In this document: positions 44,747 through 53,856 of the stretch, one piece after another
How positions within the stretch are numbered: position 1 is the stretch's first letter
Layout: each line of letters begins with the position of its first letter
From: Flavobacteriaceae bacterium
GTDB lineage: Bacteria; Bacteroidota; Bacteroidia; Flavobacteriales; Flavobacteriaceae
Length of the DNA stretch: 64,000 nt
Assembly: GCA_009827225.1 (NCBI GenBank)
Contig: WUAI01000003.1
Span: forward strand, 1-64,000
Direction of reading: 5' to 3'
The notes under the pieces: model-generated
Seen by the model: the letters and a program-made list of their open reading frames with translations, nothing else
What the model was told of the DNA's origin: nothing
The model's database searches: none
Made by a program: the position numbers and the translations under genes

Positions 44747-46558
44747 TTAATTTGATTGATAGCCCCCGAAATATTTAACCGGTGACCAGTTTGGTATTAC
44801 CTCAGGTAGTGGTGGATTTAAATTCGAAAATTCCTCTGAGCCATAAACCACCTTACCTCCTACAACGGTGAGTATAGACCTTAGATCATTGATTCGTTTT
44901 TCCGGCACGGTAAAATAGTCGTCGGATAGTATGGCAAAGTCGGCATACATACCCTCTTCCAAGGTACCTTTGACGGTTTCTTCATTGGATACCCAGGCAC
45001 TTCCTTTCGTATATAAGTGAAGTGCTTCTTCGCGGGTTAATTGATTTTCTTTGGAAGCTAATTGAAAATCGCCTACTGTTTTACCGGTTATCAGCCAATA
45101 AAGTGCGGGCCATGGATTGTAGCTGGCAACTCGAGTGCCATCGGTTCCTGCCCCAACGGGCAATCCCAGTTCCATCATTTTCTTCACCGGTGGAGCTTGT
45201 TCTGCTTTTTCTGCACCGTAACGCTCTACAAAATACTCACCGGCATAGGCCATTCGGGCTTGTATGGCAATACCACCGTTCAGGGCCTTAATACGCATTA
45301 GATCTTTCTCTTGAACGGTTTCGGCATGATCAAACAACCATCTTTTTGATGCTAGCTTTCCATTTGTTTCTTCGTTCACCTCTTCAAAAACATCCAGCAT
45401 CAGGGAGATGGTTTCACCATAAGTTGCATGAATTCTGAATGGCCAACCGTTATCTACGTGCAGACGAACAATTCGCTTTAAATCTTTACGCCAGGTGGGA
45501 CGGTCTCTATCCAGTAAGGGTTGTGGTGCAAGGAAATTCTCAAAATCACCGGCACTCCATGCAAGGAATTCACCACCGCCTTCCAACTCATAACCATGAT
45601 CCAGATGGATTTCTCCGTTATGGCCTACTTCATTGGTTTCCATCCACTCTGTAAATTCTTCGTATTCTGCACCTTTGTTTTGAGGAAAAAGGAAGTATGA
45701 CAATCGGATTGGCATTTCACCTGCATCTGCGAGGGCTTTGGTGCCTGTGTAGTCTTTCGGGAATTTGTGACCTCCTCCTCCCGCGTCTATACCACTGGTG
45801 ATCCCAAAGGAATTTAATTCCCGGTAAAATTGTTTGGTGCCATTTTCCATTTCTTCCTGAGTTAATGGAGGTAAACTACCAATGCGGGCATATAATATTG
45901 TAGGGTTTGGCTCTGCGATCAATACACCGGTTAATTTGCCATCCGGTCCTTTCTCAAATCTTGAACCTTCGGGTGCTTTGGTGTTTTCGTCGATACCCAA
46001 TGCGTCCAATCCGGCTTGATTTAAGTATCCTTGACTATAGAGAAATAAGACATAAGTAGGCACGTTGCCAGTAGCTTCGTTTAACTCTTCCATAGTAAAG
46101 AGTCGTTTTTCTTCAAATTGGAATGGGCTCCAACCTCCAATAACGCGAACCCATTGTCCTTCCGGGGTTCTGGAGGCCTGCTCTTTTAGCATTTCCAATG
46201 CGCGCTTTAAGGTTTTAACCCCGTCCCATCGTACTTCGGCATTAAAGAAACGCCCACCGCGAGTGAGGTGTAAGTGTGAATCGTTTAATCCGGGAATTAT
46301 GGTCCGCCCTTTGGCATTGAAGGTTTTTGTGGACTCACCTTTTAACTTTAAAATGTCTTCTGAAGTGCCAGTTTTTAAGACCTTACCATCTTTTACGGCA
46401 ATGGCTTCGGCAAAGGTTCTGTTGTCATCCATCACCGCGACTTTGGCATTTGTGACGATGAGATCGGCAGTTTCGGTTACTTCTATTTGCTTTTTGGATT
46501 CGTTGTTACAAGCAACCAGAAAGAAACCTATCATTAATATTGATACTAACTTTTTCAT
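44747..46558 (-). CDS. YtcJ-like amidohydrolase, lipoprotein
   Basis: A 603-residue metal-dependent hydrolase of the amidohydrolase 3 group. A lipoprotein signal (KLVSILMIGFFLVAC, Cys about 17) places it at the membrane, outside the cytoplasm. Metal-binding motifs are visible: LNDSHLHLTRGG (first HxH, about 91), WLFDHAETV (about 384) and the late Asp segment GAGTDGTRVASYNPW. The reaction is hydrolysis of a C-N bond in a ring or amide; the substrate is not predictable. It lies between the isochorismatase-like and YceI genes with small gaps (60 and 27 bp). Confidence 0.92.
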   Translation of the reverse strand: MKKLVSILMIGFFLVACNNESKKQIEVTETADLIVTNAKVAVMDDNRTFAEAIAVKDGKVLKTGTSEDILKLKGESTKTFNAKGRTIIPGLNDSHLHLTRGGRFFNAEVRWDGVKTLKRALEMLKEQASRTPEGQWVRVIGGWSPFQFEEKRLFTMEELNEATGNVPTYVLFLYSQGYLNQAGLDALGIDENTKAPEGSRFEKGPDGKLTGVLIAEPNPTILYARIGSLPPLTQEEMENGTKQFYRELNSFGITSGIDAGGGGHKFPKDYTGTKALADAGEMPIRLSYFLFPQNKGAEYEEFTEWMETNEVGHNGEIHLDHGYELEGGGEFLAWSAGDFENFLAPQPLLDRDRPTWRKDLKRIVRLHVDNGWPFRIHATYGETISLMLDVFEEVNEETNGKLASKRWLFDHAETVQEKDLMRIKALNGGIAIQARMAYAGEYFVERYGAEKAEQAPPVKKMMELGLPVGAGTDGTRVASYNPWPALYWLITGKTVGDFQLASKENQLTREEALHLYTKGSAWVSNEETVKGTLEEGMYADFAILSDDYFTVPEKRINDLRSILTVVGGKVVYGSEEFSNLNPPLPEVIPNWSPVKYFGGYQSN

Positions 46559-46618
46559 AACTTATGTTTGAAAAGCACCCTGCTTAAGAATACAGGGTGC
46601 CTATATTCAGAATCCTTT

Positions 46619-47392
46619 TTAATTCTTCTTCTTATATCCTTCAGCTTCACTGGCTTCCTCGCCGGTCATCCACTTGCTCATAGTCTTTATATAATCGATA
46701 CCAAGACCATATGCACCTCCGTATTTCTTGGAGATCTTTACCACGTCATTATACTTGTCGCTACGCGCCCAGTCCCTGTGTATTTCCAATAAGTACTGTA
46801 GAGAAGTAATTGGTTTTACACCCGCCTGGATCATGCGCGTCATTGCCATGTCATGTGCCTCTTGGGAGGTGCCACCACTGGCATCTGCCACTACATAAAC
46901 ATCGTATCCATCTTCGAGGGCAGATAAAGCTGCAGAAAGTGTACATACTTCCGTCCAAAGTCCTGCAATAACTAATTTTCTCTTACCGGTATTTTTAACT
47001 GCGTCTACCACTCGTTTGTCCTCCCAAGAGTTCATTGTAGAGCGATCGATATAATCTTTGCTATTTGGGAAGTATTCTCTAATTTCTGGGAATACAGGTC
47101 CGCTGAATGACTTTTCAGCCACTGTGGTTACAACTGTCGGTACATTGTAGAGGTTGGCCGAAGCCGAGAGCAATCCCAAGTTGTTGCGCAATTCTTCGAT
47201 AGGCTGTGATTCTACTGCGAAAGCCATCTGACTTTGATGATCTATTAATAGCAAGCTATGATTTGCAGGGTTTAATAATTGTTCCGCTGCGTTGGCCGGA
47301 TCGTTATTTGGGTTAGGATTATACATATCCCATTGTGCAAATGTTACGGCCGAGATTAAGAGTGCTACGATTGTTAACTTTATTGTTTTCAT
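46619..47392 (-). CDS. secreted isochorismatase-like (YcaC-type) hydrolase
   Basis: A 257-residue protein with a signal peptide (MKTIKLTIVALLISAVTFAQ), which is unusual for this normally cytoplasmic cysteine-hydrolase family. The catalytic Asp is in LLIDHQSQM, the Lys probably in VAEKSFSG, and the nucleophile Cys in VIAGLWTEVCTLSAAL. YcaC-like enzymes hydrolyse amides of unknown identity. It is the second gene of the operon behind the sigma-54 promoter; the first and third products are also exported, so a periplasmic pathway is suggested. Confidence 0.9.
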   Translation of the reverse strand: MKTIKLTIVALLISAVTFAQWDMYNPNPNNDPANAAEQLLNPANHSLLLIDHQSQMAFAVESQPIEELRNNLGLLSASANLYNVPTVVTTVAEKSFSGPVFPEIREYFPNSKDYIDRSTMNSWEDKRVVDAVKNTGKRKLVIAGLWTEVCTLSAALSALEDGYDVYVVADASGGTSQEAHDMAMTRMIQAGVKPITSLQYLLEIHRDWARSDKYNDVVKISKKYGGAYGLGIDYIKTMSKWMTGEEASEAEGYKKKN

Positions 47393-47453
47393 GTCTAATT
47401 TTTTTTGTCTTTTTTGACGGTTATACTTATTTATATTTATTACTAATTATGTG

Positions 47454-48323
47454 TTAGTTCATTGGAACTTCCATGAGAAGAAGTTCGGTATCAGAGTCGG
47501 CTTTTATACTTAACTCATCTACATTCCAAACCCCAAATCCATCTCTTTGATTCAAGGGTTGATCATTAACGGTTGCATCCCCTTTTAGGACAAATACATA
47601 GACACCGTTCTGTTCAGAGTTGTTTAACTCATAATTCAATTCCCTTCCTTTATCCAAGTTGGTCATGTTGAACCATGCATTTTGGTGAATCCAAACTCCT
47701 GCGTCATCAGGATTCGGCGACAAAATCTGTTGCATCTGGTTTTGACGATCTACCAGGTCTAAGGTGATTTGGTCATAGCGTGGCGTCACGTTTCTTTCTT
47801 TCGGGAATACCCAGATTTGTAAAAACTTTACTTCTGAGTCTTTATTCTTGTTGTATTCTGAATGTGATACTCCGGTTCCGGCACTCATCGCTTGGATGTC
47901 TCCGGATTTAATTACCGTAGTGTTTCCCATGCTATCTTTATGCTCCAAATCGCCTTCCATTGGAATGGAAATAATTTCCATATCGCGATGAGGATGAGTT
48001 CCGAACCCCATACCGGGGGCAACGATATCATCGTTTAATACTCGTAACAATCCAAAACTCATTCGTTCAGGATTGTGATAATTTGCAAAGCTGAAGGTGT
48101 GTTTCGATTGAAGCCATCCATGGTTTGCATTTCCTCGAGTATCTGCTTTGTGTAATACAGTATTCATAGTTTTATTTTCTTTATTGGGTAAATGATTAAA
48201 TCCTAAATTTTCTCTTGCATTTTTTTCGTCGACATCCAACTCTTTCTTAGCTAAGGCTGCTGCTCCTATTAAGGAAGCTGCACTTCCTGCGATTGCTTTT
48301 TTTAAGAATTCTTTACGTTTCAC
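47454..48323 (-). CDS. pirin-family protein with N-terminal export signal
   Basis: A 289-residue protein. From residue 53 it is a normal bicupin pirin (MNTVLHKADTRGNANHGWL), with the metal ligands in GTHPHRDMEI and the later GDLEHKD. Before that, a GTG start gives 52 extra residues, KRKEFLKKAIAGSAASLIGAAALAKKE, resembling a Tat-like or Sec signal. The GTG lies about 15 bp downstream of the predicted sigma-54 start site, which supports the long form; an ATG at 48167 would give the short cytoplasmic form. Some pirins are quercetin 2,3-dioxygenases; the substrate here is unknown. First gene of the operon. Confidence 0.88.
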   Translation of the reverse strand: MKRKEFLKKAIAGSAASLIGAAALAKKELDVDEKNARENLGFNHLPNKENKTMNTVLHKADTRGNANHGWLQSKHTFSFANYHNPERMSFGLLRVLNDDIVAPGMGFGTHPHRDMEIISIPMEGDLEHKDSMGNTTVIKSGDIQAMSAGTGVSHSEYNKNKDSEVKFLQIWVFPKERNVTPRYDQITLDLVDRQNQMQQILSPNPDDAGVWIHQNAWFNMTNLDKGRELNYELNNSEQNGVYVFVLKGDATVNDQPLNQRDGFGVWNVDELSIKADSDTELLLMEVPMN

Positions 48324-48349
48324 GATATTTAGTTTTTGTGTATTCTATA

Positions 48350-48366
48350 GGCCATTCTTGTGCCAA
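48350..48366 (-). promoter_or_regulatory. sigma-54 (-24/-12) promoter of the pirin operon
   Basis: On the minus strand the sequence reads TTGGCACAAGAATGGCC. It has the invariant GG, exactly 10 bp, then GC, with TGGCAC at -24 intact and TGGC in place of TTGC at -12. The predicted start is near 48339-48340, 16 bp before the GTG of the pirin gene. The divergent gene encodes a sigma-54 activator. Confidence 0.8.
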
Positions 48367-48377
48367 AAACATAAATA

Positions 48378-48400
48378 ACTATAAATCAATTAGTTATAGT
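48378..48400. promoter_or_regulatory. inverted repeat ACTATAA-N9-TTATAGT
   Basis: A perfect 7-bp inverted repeat centred near -50 of the pirin sigma-54 promoter, in the divergent control region. It could bind a regulator or the neighbouring activator; inference from position. Confidence 0.4.
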
Positions 48401-48431
48401 GAAAAGAAGGTTATTAATATTTCTCTATTTT

Positions 48432-48443
48432 TAGAATATTCTA
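48432..48443. promoter_or_regulatory. palindrome TAGAATATTCTA, candidate enhancer site
   Basis: A perfect 12-bp palindrome centred about 98 bp upstream of the predicted sigma-54 start and about 50 bp before the activator gene. This is the usual place for an enhancer-binding protein site and would also allow autoregulation. Confidence 0.5.
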
Positions 48444-48490
48444 TTATATGAGAAAAATTATCATTATTTTTGAGATATATTTTAGACGAC

Positions 48491-50605
48491 ATGAAAGCCA
48501 TGGACACATCCTTAGTAAAAGAGTGGTTGATAGAAAATTTACCCCATGAAGTAATGTGGATGGATAATTCTGGAAAAATTATTTATGCTAATTCGAAATT
48601 CTGTAATCGGCTTGGATATAGTCAGAATGAGGTTCTAAAGCTATCTATTTTTGATATCAACCCTTCCGCCACAGAAGAAAGTTGGGCAAATCATTGGGAA
48701 ACTGTAAAGAAAAAAAAGGCTCACAATTTTAAGGCTACACATAAAAATAAGAATGGAAAATTCTATGAGGTAGAAATATTTGCTCAATATTTCTCAAATA
48801 ATGGAAAAAATATCATCTGCGCTATTGTCAATGACATAACTCAATCTTCGTTCTACAAGAAAATTCTGGACAATACAGAATCGGTAGCCAAGGTGGGTGG
48901 GTGGAAATTAAATTTACAAGATGGATCACTTATTGTGACCGCCGAAGCACTGAAAGTTTTTGAAACGGAAAATAAGAATGATCTCACTCCGGCTAAGATT
49001 ATCCATTTTTTTAAGGACACCGAATATGTCAAAAGTCTTTTGAGAAATGTCATGAGAAAGGGCATTCGTTACGATGAGGTGCTTGAAACCAAAGAATCAC
49101 CACCAAGGTTCATACGAAGCGTTGCCATGCCGGTAACCAAAGAAGAAAAGGTATACAAGGTTTTGGGAGTCTATCAGGACATTACAGACCAACATCAGAA
49201 AGAAAAAAAGCTTCAGCTTTTTAAAGAGATAATAAATAATGCTGAAGACATTGTATATGTCTACGACCGTGAAGGAAATCTCCAACATTACAGCGATTCA
49301 GTTTCAAAGCAGTTAGGATATAACAAGAAGTTCCTCGATTCTTGTACTATTTTTGACCTGGACCCCGAAGTTTCTGTAAGTTGGTGGGAAGATCACTTTA
49401 ATGAAATAATTGAAAAAGGAAGTTTGAGATTCGAATGGTTGCTCATGAGAAAAGATGGTACTAAGTTTCCTGTAGATATAACAGCAAATCATCTGAGATA
49501 TAATGACCAGGATTATAATTGTGCGATTATTAGAAATATCACCGAACGTAAGATGCGCGACCTAAAGCTCTTTGAAGCTTTGGAAGAGATAAAGTCTTTG
49601 AAAGAGCGCCTGGAAGACGAAAATGAATACCTGCAAGAAGAATTAAATCGAAACTTTAACTTCGATAATATTATTTGCGAAAGCGAGTCTTATAAAAAAG
49701 TTCTTGAGCAGGTAAATCAAGTCGCCTTAACAGATACGACGGTGCTAATTACCGGAGAGTCCGGAACGGGAAAGGAGTTGTTGGCAAGCGCAATTCATGG
49801 TAATAGTTCGCGAAAGGATCGCCCCTTGATTAAAGTAAACTGTGCCACGCTACCAAATGAACTAATTGAAAGTGAATTATTCGGTCACAAAAAAGGAGCC
49901 TTTACAGGGGCTGTCGCAGATAAGTTGGGAAAATTTACGCTTGCCGACGGCGGCACGATTTTTTTGGATGAGATTGGCGAATTGCCGTTAGAGCTTCAGC
50001 CAAAATTACTAAGAGTGTTACAGGAAGGCGAGTTCGATCAACTGGGTAGTACCAAGACAACGAGTGTCGATGTACGTGTTATTTCCGCTACCAACAGGGA
50101 TCTGGATGAAATGGTTCAAGAAGGCAAATTCAGAGAAGATCTTTATTATAGATTGAACGTTTTTCCTATCCTTAATATTCCTTTAAGGCAGAGGCGTGAT
50201 GATATCCCTTTGTTGGCTCAGTTTTTTCTCGAGAAATATTCGGTGAAAGCAGGAAAGGTATTCAAACGTTTATCCAAAAAGACGATCGCCAAGCTTATGG
50301 AATATGACTTCCCGGGAAACATTCGGGAGCTTGAAAATCTTATAGAGAGGGCTGTAATTATTGAAAATGGTACCACTTTACAACCTGGAAGCTGGATGCC
50401 AACATCAAATGGAGCAATTATGACAAAGGGCTTTAAGACACTCGAGGATTCGCAACGGGATCATATCATCGAGGTATTAAATCATACTAACTGGCGGGTG
50501 AGTGGCCCAAAAGGAGCCGCAAACATTCTGAATATGAAAGACAAGACTCTGTTTGCCAAAATGAAACGCCTTGGAATTGAAAAGCAGGTGATTTTAAAAT
50601 CTTAG
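48491..50605 (+). CDS. sigma-54 enhancer-binding protein with three PAS domains
   Basis: A 704-residue activator from the ATG at 48491 (ATG 48500 and TTG 48470 are alternatives). Three PAS-type domains occupy roughly residues 10-125, 126-240 and 250-365, followed by a coiled coil ([20 protein letters not shown]). The AAA+ domain has Walker A GESGTGKE at 422-429, the sigma-54-contacting GAFTGA loop at 469-474, and FLDEIGEL as Walker B. A Fis-type HTH ends the protein (about 655-704). There is no receiver domain, so it senses a small ligand, redox state or oxygen directly through PAS. It is divergent from the pirin operon, whose promoter is of the sigma-54 type. Confidence 0.95.
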   Translation: MKAMDTSLVKEWLIENLPHEVMWMDNSGKIIYANSKFCNRLGYSQNEVLKLSIFDINPSATEESWANHWETVKKKKAHNFKATHKNKNGKFYEVEIFAQYFSNNGKNIICAIVNDITQSSFYKKILDNTESVAKVGGWKLNLQDGSLIVTAEALKVFETENKNDLTPAKIIHFFKDTEYVKSLLRNVMRKGIRYDEVLETKESPPRFIRSVAMPVTKEEKVYKVLGVYQDITDQHQKEKKLQLFKEIINNAEDIVYVYDREGNLQHYSDSVSKQLGYNKKFLDSCTIFDLDPEVSVSWWEDHFNEIIEKGSLRFEWLLMRKDGTKFPVDITANHLRYNDQDYNCAIIRNITERKMRDLKLFEALEEIKSLKERLEDENEYLQEELNRNFNFDNIICESESYKKVLEQVNQVALTDTTVLITGESGTGKELLASAIHGNSSRKDRPLIKVNCATLPNELIESELFGHKKGAFTGAVADKLGKFTLADGGTIFLDEIGELPLELQPKLLRVLQEGEFDQLGSTKTTSVDVRVISATNRDLDEMVQEGKFREDLYYRLNVFPILNIPLRQRRDDIPLLAQFFLEKYSVKAGKVFKRLSKKTIAKLMEYDFPGNIRELENLIERAVIIENGTTLQPGSWMPTSNGAIMTKGFKTLEDSQRDHIIEVLNHTNWRVSGPKGAANILNMKDKTLFAKMKRLGIEKQVILKS

Positions 50606-50792
50606 GCTTTTTGTTTCGTGAAATAAAATTGCTTTGCAACTATTGCCTGTGGGTATCGATTTGCTGATGGTCGTAATTTTTTGAAGGACAATTAAATCGT
50701 TTTTCCTTTGCTAAATGCAACTCAGTTGTAGTAATAAATAATTGATTCTGACATCAACAAACAGACGAGGTGAATTTGATTCAGAATTGTGG

Positions 50793-52130
50793 TTACTTCC
50801 TCTTATACCTCAAGTCCTTCGCTTGAATCTCCTTGCTCCAGAGTTCTTTCCCGTCCTTATCAAATATGGTAATTTCCAACACTCTTTCCTTTCGAGGTCC
50901 GCTTACATTTAAAATTCCAAAATTGTGCTGTCCCACCAGTGTTTCTTCCAATTTGTAAATGTTGCCCTCCTCTTTGTCGTCGTAGGCACCTGCAGTCAAT
51001 GAAGAGCAGGTAAGATCATACAGCGGATACACATCGCTACTTTCCTGCATTCTGCTGAGTCCTGTGTGGTGCCTGTCTCCGTCCAGAAAGATCACCCCTT
51101 CGATCCTGGCTTCACGTATTTTGTCAAGTAAGTACTGCCTTTCTTCAGGATAGGTGGCGTAGTTCTCATAGTCGGCTTCCGAACTCAGTACCTGGCCACC
51201 AATTGCCACAAACTTGAATGGCGCGTAGCTGGATGCCATGGCATTGATAAGCCAGTCAATCTGAGCTTTGCCCAACATTTCCCGATCTGTCGCGAAGTTC
51301 CTGTTAGAAGTTCTGAAATATCGGTTATCCAGGAGGAAGAACTGAAGGTCTGCCCATTGGAATGTACCAGTAATACCTCCTTCGCCGGTCACATTATAGT
51401 TTGGATTGGTCCAGAATAGTTTGAATATTTCGGTGGCCATTTCCTTTTCCCAAAAGCTGCTGTCCGAATTGTTGGGGCCAAAATCGTGGTCATCCCATAT
51501 CGCATAGTGATGTGTCGATGCTAATAACGGCTGCATCTCCGGAAGCGATCTCGTGTGGGTGTATCGGTGTAAAAATCCTGTGCGGGAGTTCCAATCGGCC
51601 TCTCTTAAGTAGGTGTTGTCACCTAACCAAAGCATAAAATCAGGTGATTTCTGATGAATGGATTCAAATATTTCGAATTCACTTCCGTACGGTCTGCCCG
51701 GTCTGTCAAAACGTTCTTCGTTCACGAAATTGCAGCTTCCTAATGCAAAATTTACTTCCGGCGGATCCGTTCTCCATTGCCAGAGCGTCTGTGACTGGAA
51801 CTCCATGGGATAATCCCTGGTTATTTTCACACCATTGACGAACAGTTCATAAGTATATGTATTGCCCGGTAAAATTTGATCTGCCAGGAGTCTAGCCACA
51901 AATGCATCCTTCGCCAGGGTAGCGATCGTTGCCGTTTTATAGCGCTGATCCGGGTTTTCTTTGTCAAAATATTCAAAATGAACATCGGCAGTTTCGGTGG
52001 TTTGAACCCATAAAAGTGCTTCCCGCATGGTGGAATACCCTACCATGGGTCCTGATTGGACAAGATCTTGCGAGAAAACTATTGGTGTATTGAACACTAG
52101 AAAAGCGATGAAAAGAATTAACCTGTTCAT
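50793..52130 (-). CDS. PhoD-like alkaline phosphatase/phosphodiesterase
   Basis: A 445-residue exported protein (NRLILFIAFLVFNTPIVFSQ). A PhoD N-terminal beta domain (about 25-125) precedes the metallophosphoesterase core with GSCNFVNEERFDR, WLGDNTYLREADW, WDDHDFGPNNSDSSF and FLDGDRHHTGLSRM. The metal-ligand pattern matches the PhoD superfamily that uses Ca/Fe and hydrolyses phosphate mono- or diesters in the periplasm. It stands alone, convergent with the activator gene and divergent from a lipoprotein gene. No Pho-box-like repeat was recognised. Confidence 0.9.
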   Translation of the reverse strand: MNRLILFIAFLVFNTPIVFSQDLVQSGPMVGYSTMREALLWVQTTETADVHFEYFDKENPDQRYKTATIATLAKDAFVARLLADQILPGNTYTYELFVNGVKITRDYPMEFQSQTLWQWRTDPPEVNFALGSCNFVNEERFDRPGRPYGSEFEIFESIHQKSPDFMLWLGDNTYLREADWNSRTGFLHRYTHTRSLPEMQPLLASTHHYAIWDDHDFGPNNSDSSFWEKEMATEIFKLFWTNPNYNVTGEGGITGTFQWADLQFFLLDNRYFRTSNRNFATDREMLGKAQIDWLINAMASSYAPFKFVAIGGQVLSSEADYENYATYPEERQYLLDKIREARIEGVIFLDGDRHHTGLSRMQESSDVYPLYDLTCSSLTAGAYDDKEEGNIYKLEETLVGQHNFGILNVSGPRKERVLEITIFDKDGKELWSKEIQAKDLRYKRK

Positions 52131-52332
52131 GTGAGCTATTTTTAAATTAGATAGAGTAATATATAGACGGATAAAGATAGTTGATTAAATGCACCATTAG
52201 TAAAGAAAATGCAATTGGACCGTTATTAAATTTGTAATTCTAGCTAATATAAAACCTTGAATAATTTTTTTAATGATTTATTGCAGCATAGATGAATCAA
52301 TAGATTAAATTAGCAATTCAAAATTTTGAAAC

Positions 52333-53154
52333 ATGAAAACAAGAACATTCAATCTTTATATTTTACTATTTGCGGTTCTAACTACTGTGATAGCCTGTAA
52401 AGAAACAAAGGAAGACAAGAGCTTTGAGGATGCGGAAGTTGAAACGGAAGTTTCTGAAACTGTTGAGCAGAAAATTACCATTGAAAAGTTACAAGATTCT
52501 CCCGCATATGCGGATGCTGCCCTGATCCTGGCAGATCCTTCGGGAGCTGAAATTGCGAGTGGAGGTGAGATTGATTTTACGTTCAATGTTGAAAATTATG
52601 AGTTGGGTGCACAAACTGAAGGGCCAAATGCTCAGTTGTTGGCCAATTCAGGAAAAGGACAGCACATACATTTTATTCTGAATAATCAACCTTATTCTGC
52701 ACATTACGAACCGGCGTTTAGCAAAGAAGTTCCCGATGGTGTTCACCATCTTGTGGCATTTCTGAGCCGCTCCTATCACGAATCGGTTAAAAATGAGAAT
52801 TCCGTGGTCGTAAGAAAATTGGAAGTGGGAGAGAATGCGACTGATACCCAGGGATTAGATATGGAAGCGCCGACTATAATTTACAGTCGCCCGAAAGGAG
52901 AATATGCTGGGAAGGATACGGAGAATCTACTATTGGACTTTTTCGTGATCAATACGACTCTTTCAGAAGAAGGAAACAAAGTGAGGGCCACCGTAAATGG
53001 GGAGGAATTCATGATTACTGAATGGGCTCCTCACGTCCTCAAAGGTCTTCCAATGGGAGAGGTAACTATCCAGTTGGAATTGTTGGATGCTGAAGGTAAT
53101 CTGATGCCGGGTCCCTTCAATAATGTCACCAGAAGTGTGATGTTGAAGGAATAG
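52333..53154 (+). CDS. lipoprotein with two related beta-sandwich-like repeats
   Basis: A 273-residue lipoprotein (FNLYILLFAVLTTVIAC; acidic Glu-rich linker to about residue 50). Residues about 75-155 (GQHIHFILNNQPYSAHYEP, VPDGVHHLVAFLSRSYHES) and 195-273 (VRATVNGEEFMITEWAPHVLKGLPMGEVTIQLELLDAEG) share a pattern: strand, N-G/N-Q turn, then LP-x-G-xH/V-x-L. This recalls small Ig-like domains with a 'GLP-GEHTV' motif (DUF4399-like). Function unknown. A TAAATTTG box at 52227-52234 lies 99 bp upstream without a clear -33. Confidence 0.8.
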   Translation: MKTRTFNLYILLFAVLTTVIACKETKEDKSFEDAEVETEVSETVEQKITIEKLQDSPAYADAALILADPSGAEIASGGEIDFTFNVENYELGAQTEGPNAQLLANSGKGQHIHFILNNQPYSAHYEPAFSKEVPDGVHHLVAFLSRSYHESVKNENSVVVRKLEVGENATDTQGLDMEAPTIIYSRPKGEYAGKDTENLLLDFFVINTTLSEEGNKVRATVNGEEFMITEWAPHVLKGLPMGEVTIQLELLDAEGNLMPGPFNNVTRSVMLKE

Positions 53155-53203
53155 TTCAGAATTAATAACCAAAAAGGCATTAAAAAATATCAGAAATTGT
53201 GCA

Positions 53204-53223
53204 GGCCCACCAATCGGTGGGTC
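53204..53223 (+). terminator. terminator after the lipoprotein gene
   Basis: GGCCCACC/GGTGGGTC stem (one G-U) with loop AATC and a TTCCTTT tail, 50 bp past the stop at 53154. Confidence 0.75.
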
Positions 53224-53272
53224 TTCCTTTGTTCAAGTGAAAATCATGGACTGTTAATTAACAATTCTTTCC

Positions 53273-53301
53273 TTGCTATTGCCGAATAATCATTACTTTT
53301 G
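53273..53301 (+). promoter_or_regulatory. promoter TTG-N18-TACTTTTG with little or no leader
   Basis: TTG at 53273-53275 and TACTTTTG at 53294-53301, 18 bp apart. The -7 element ends only 5 bp before the ATG at 53307, so the transcript would start at or next to the start codon (leaderless mRNA). Confidence 0.7.
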
Positions 53302-53306
53302 AATTC

Positions 53307-53615
53307 ATGCTAAGCTCAAGAGGCAAAAATATCATTAGTCTGCTCTTTCTTTCAGCGTTTTTAATGCTGCGAGTTGGGGATGTGCATAGCATGACCCATT
53401 TAGGTGATGAGGAACAGGAACCCCATTGCGAACTTTGCGAAATGGTGATTGTTTCTGAGCAATTCAATCCCTTTACTGATAACAACGCTAACGAAACCGG
53501 TATTACCAATCCGGATTTTTCAGAAGTCAACATTCGTACGATCGGATATGAAGCACCTCTTCAATTCATTGCTTCTCCGTCGTTTGTCTATAATAAACCA
53601 CCACCCGGTTTATAA
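53307..53615 (+). CDS. small exported protein with HCxxC motif
   Basis: A 102-residue protein with an N-terminal basic region and hydrophobic helix (ISLLFLSAFLMLRVG), then an acidic segment, PHCELCEM (a CxxC next to His, residues about 42-48) and a Pro-rich end (YNKPPPGL). CxxC plus His suggests metal or haem binding, or a redox role; family not recognised. It has its own strong promoter and lies 240 bp upstream of an ABC exporter operon on the same strand, so it may belong to the same process. Confidence 0.75.
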   Translation: MLSSRGKNIISLLFLSAFLMLRVGDVHSMTHLGDEEQEPHCELCEMVIVSEQFNPFTDNNANETGITNPDFSEVNIRTIGYEAPLQFIASPSFVYNKPPPGL

Positions 53616-53806
53616 GAAGTACAGTTTATTTGTTCGAATATCTCATTTGTGAGTAACAGATGTGCCGAATCGTTGCATTTATTCATGCAGGAATAGGTTT
53701 ATCAATAAGTAGCAGATACCGTCCAAAGGCTTTATAACCTGCAAACAAATTGCAGCGAGTCCTCGAACAAATAGCCGTACACCCTTCCTTTTTTTGTACC
53801 CAAACG

Positions 53807-53830
53807 GATAGGATCATCGATCCGTATCCC
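53807..53830. promoter_or_regulatory. imperfect palindrome before the ABC operon
   Basis: GGATA-GGATC-ATC-GATCC-G-TATCC: two 5-bp arms on each side with a one-base bulge, ending 27 bp before the ATPase start. The rest of the 241-bp gap shows no gene and no clear promoter; this palindrome could be an operator or an mRNA hairpin. Confidence 0.5.
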
Positions 53831-53856
53831 ATAATAATCAATCAAATACTATTCGT

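Noticed and set aside
53659-53736. Small ORF in the gap before the ABC operon
   Set aside because: Only 25 codons, with no promoter or recognisable features; most likely chance.
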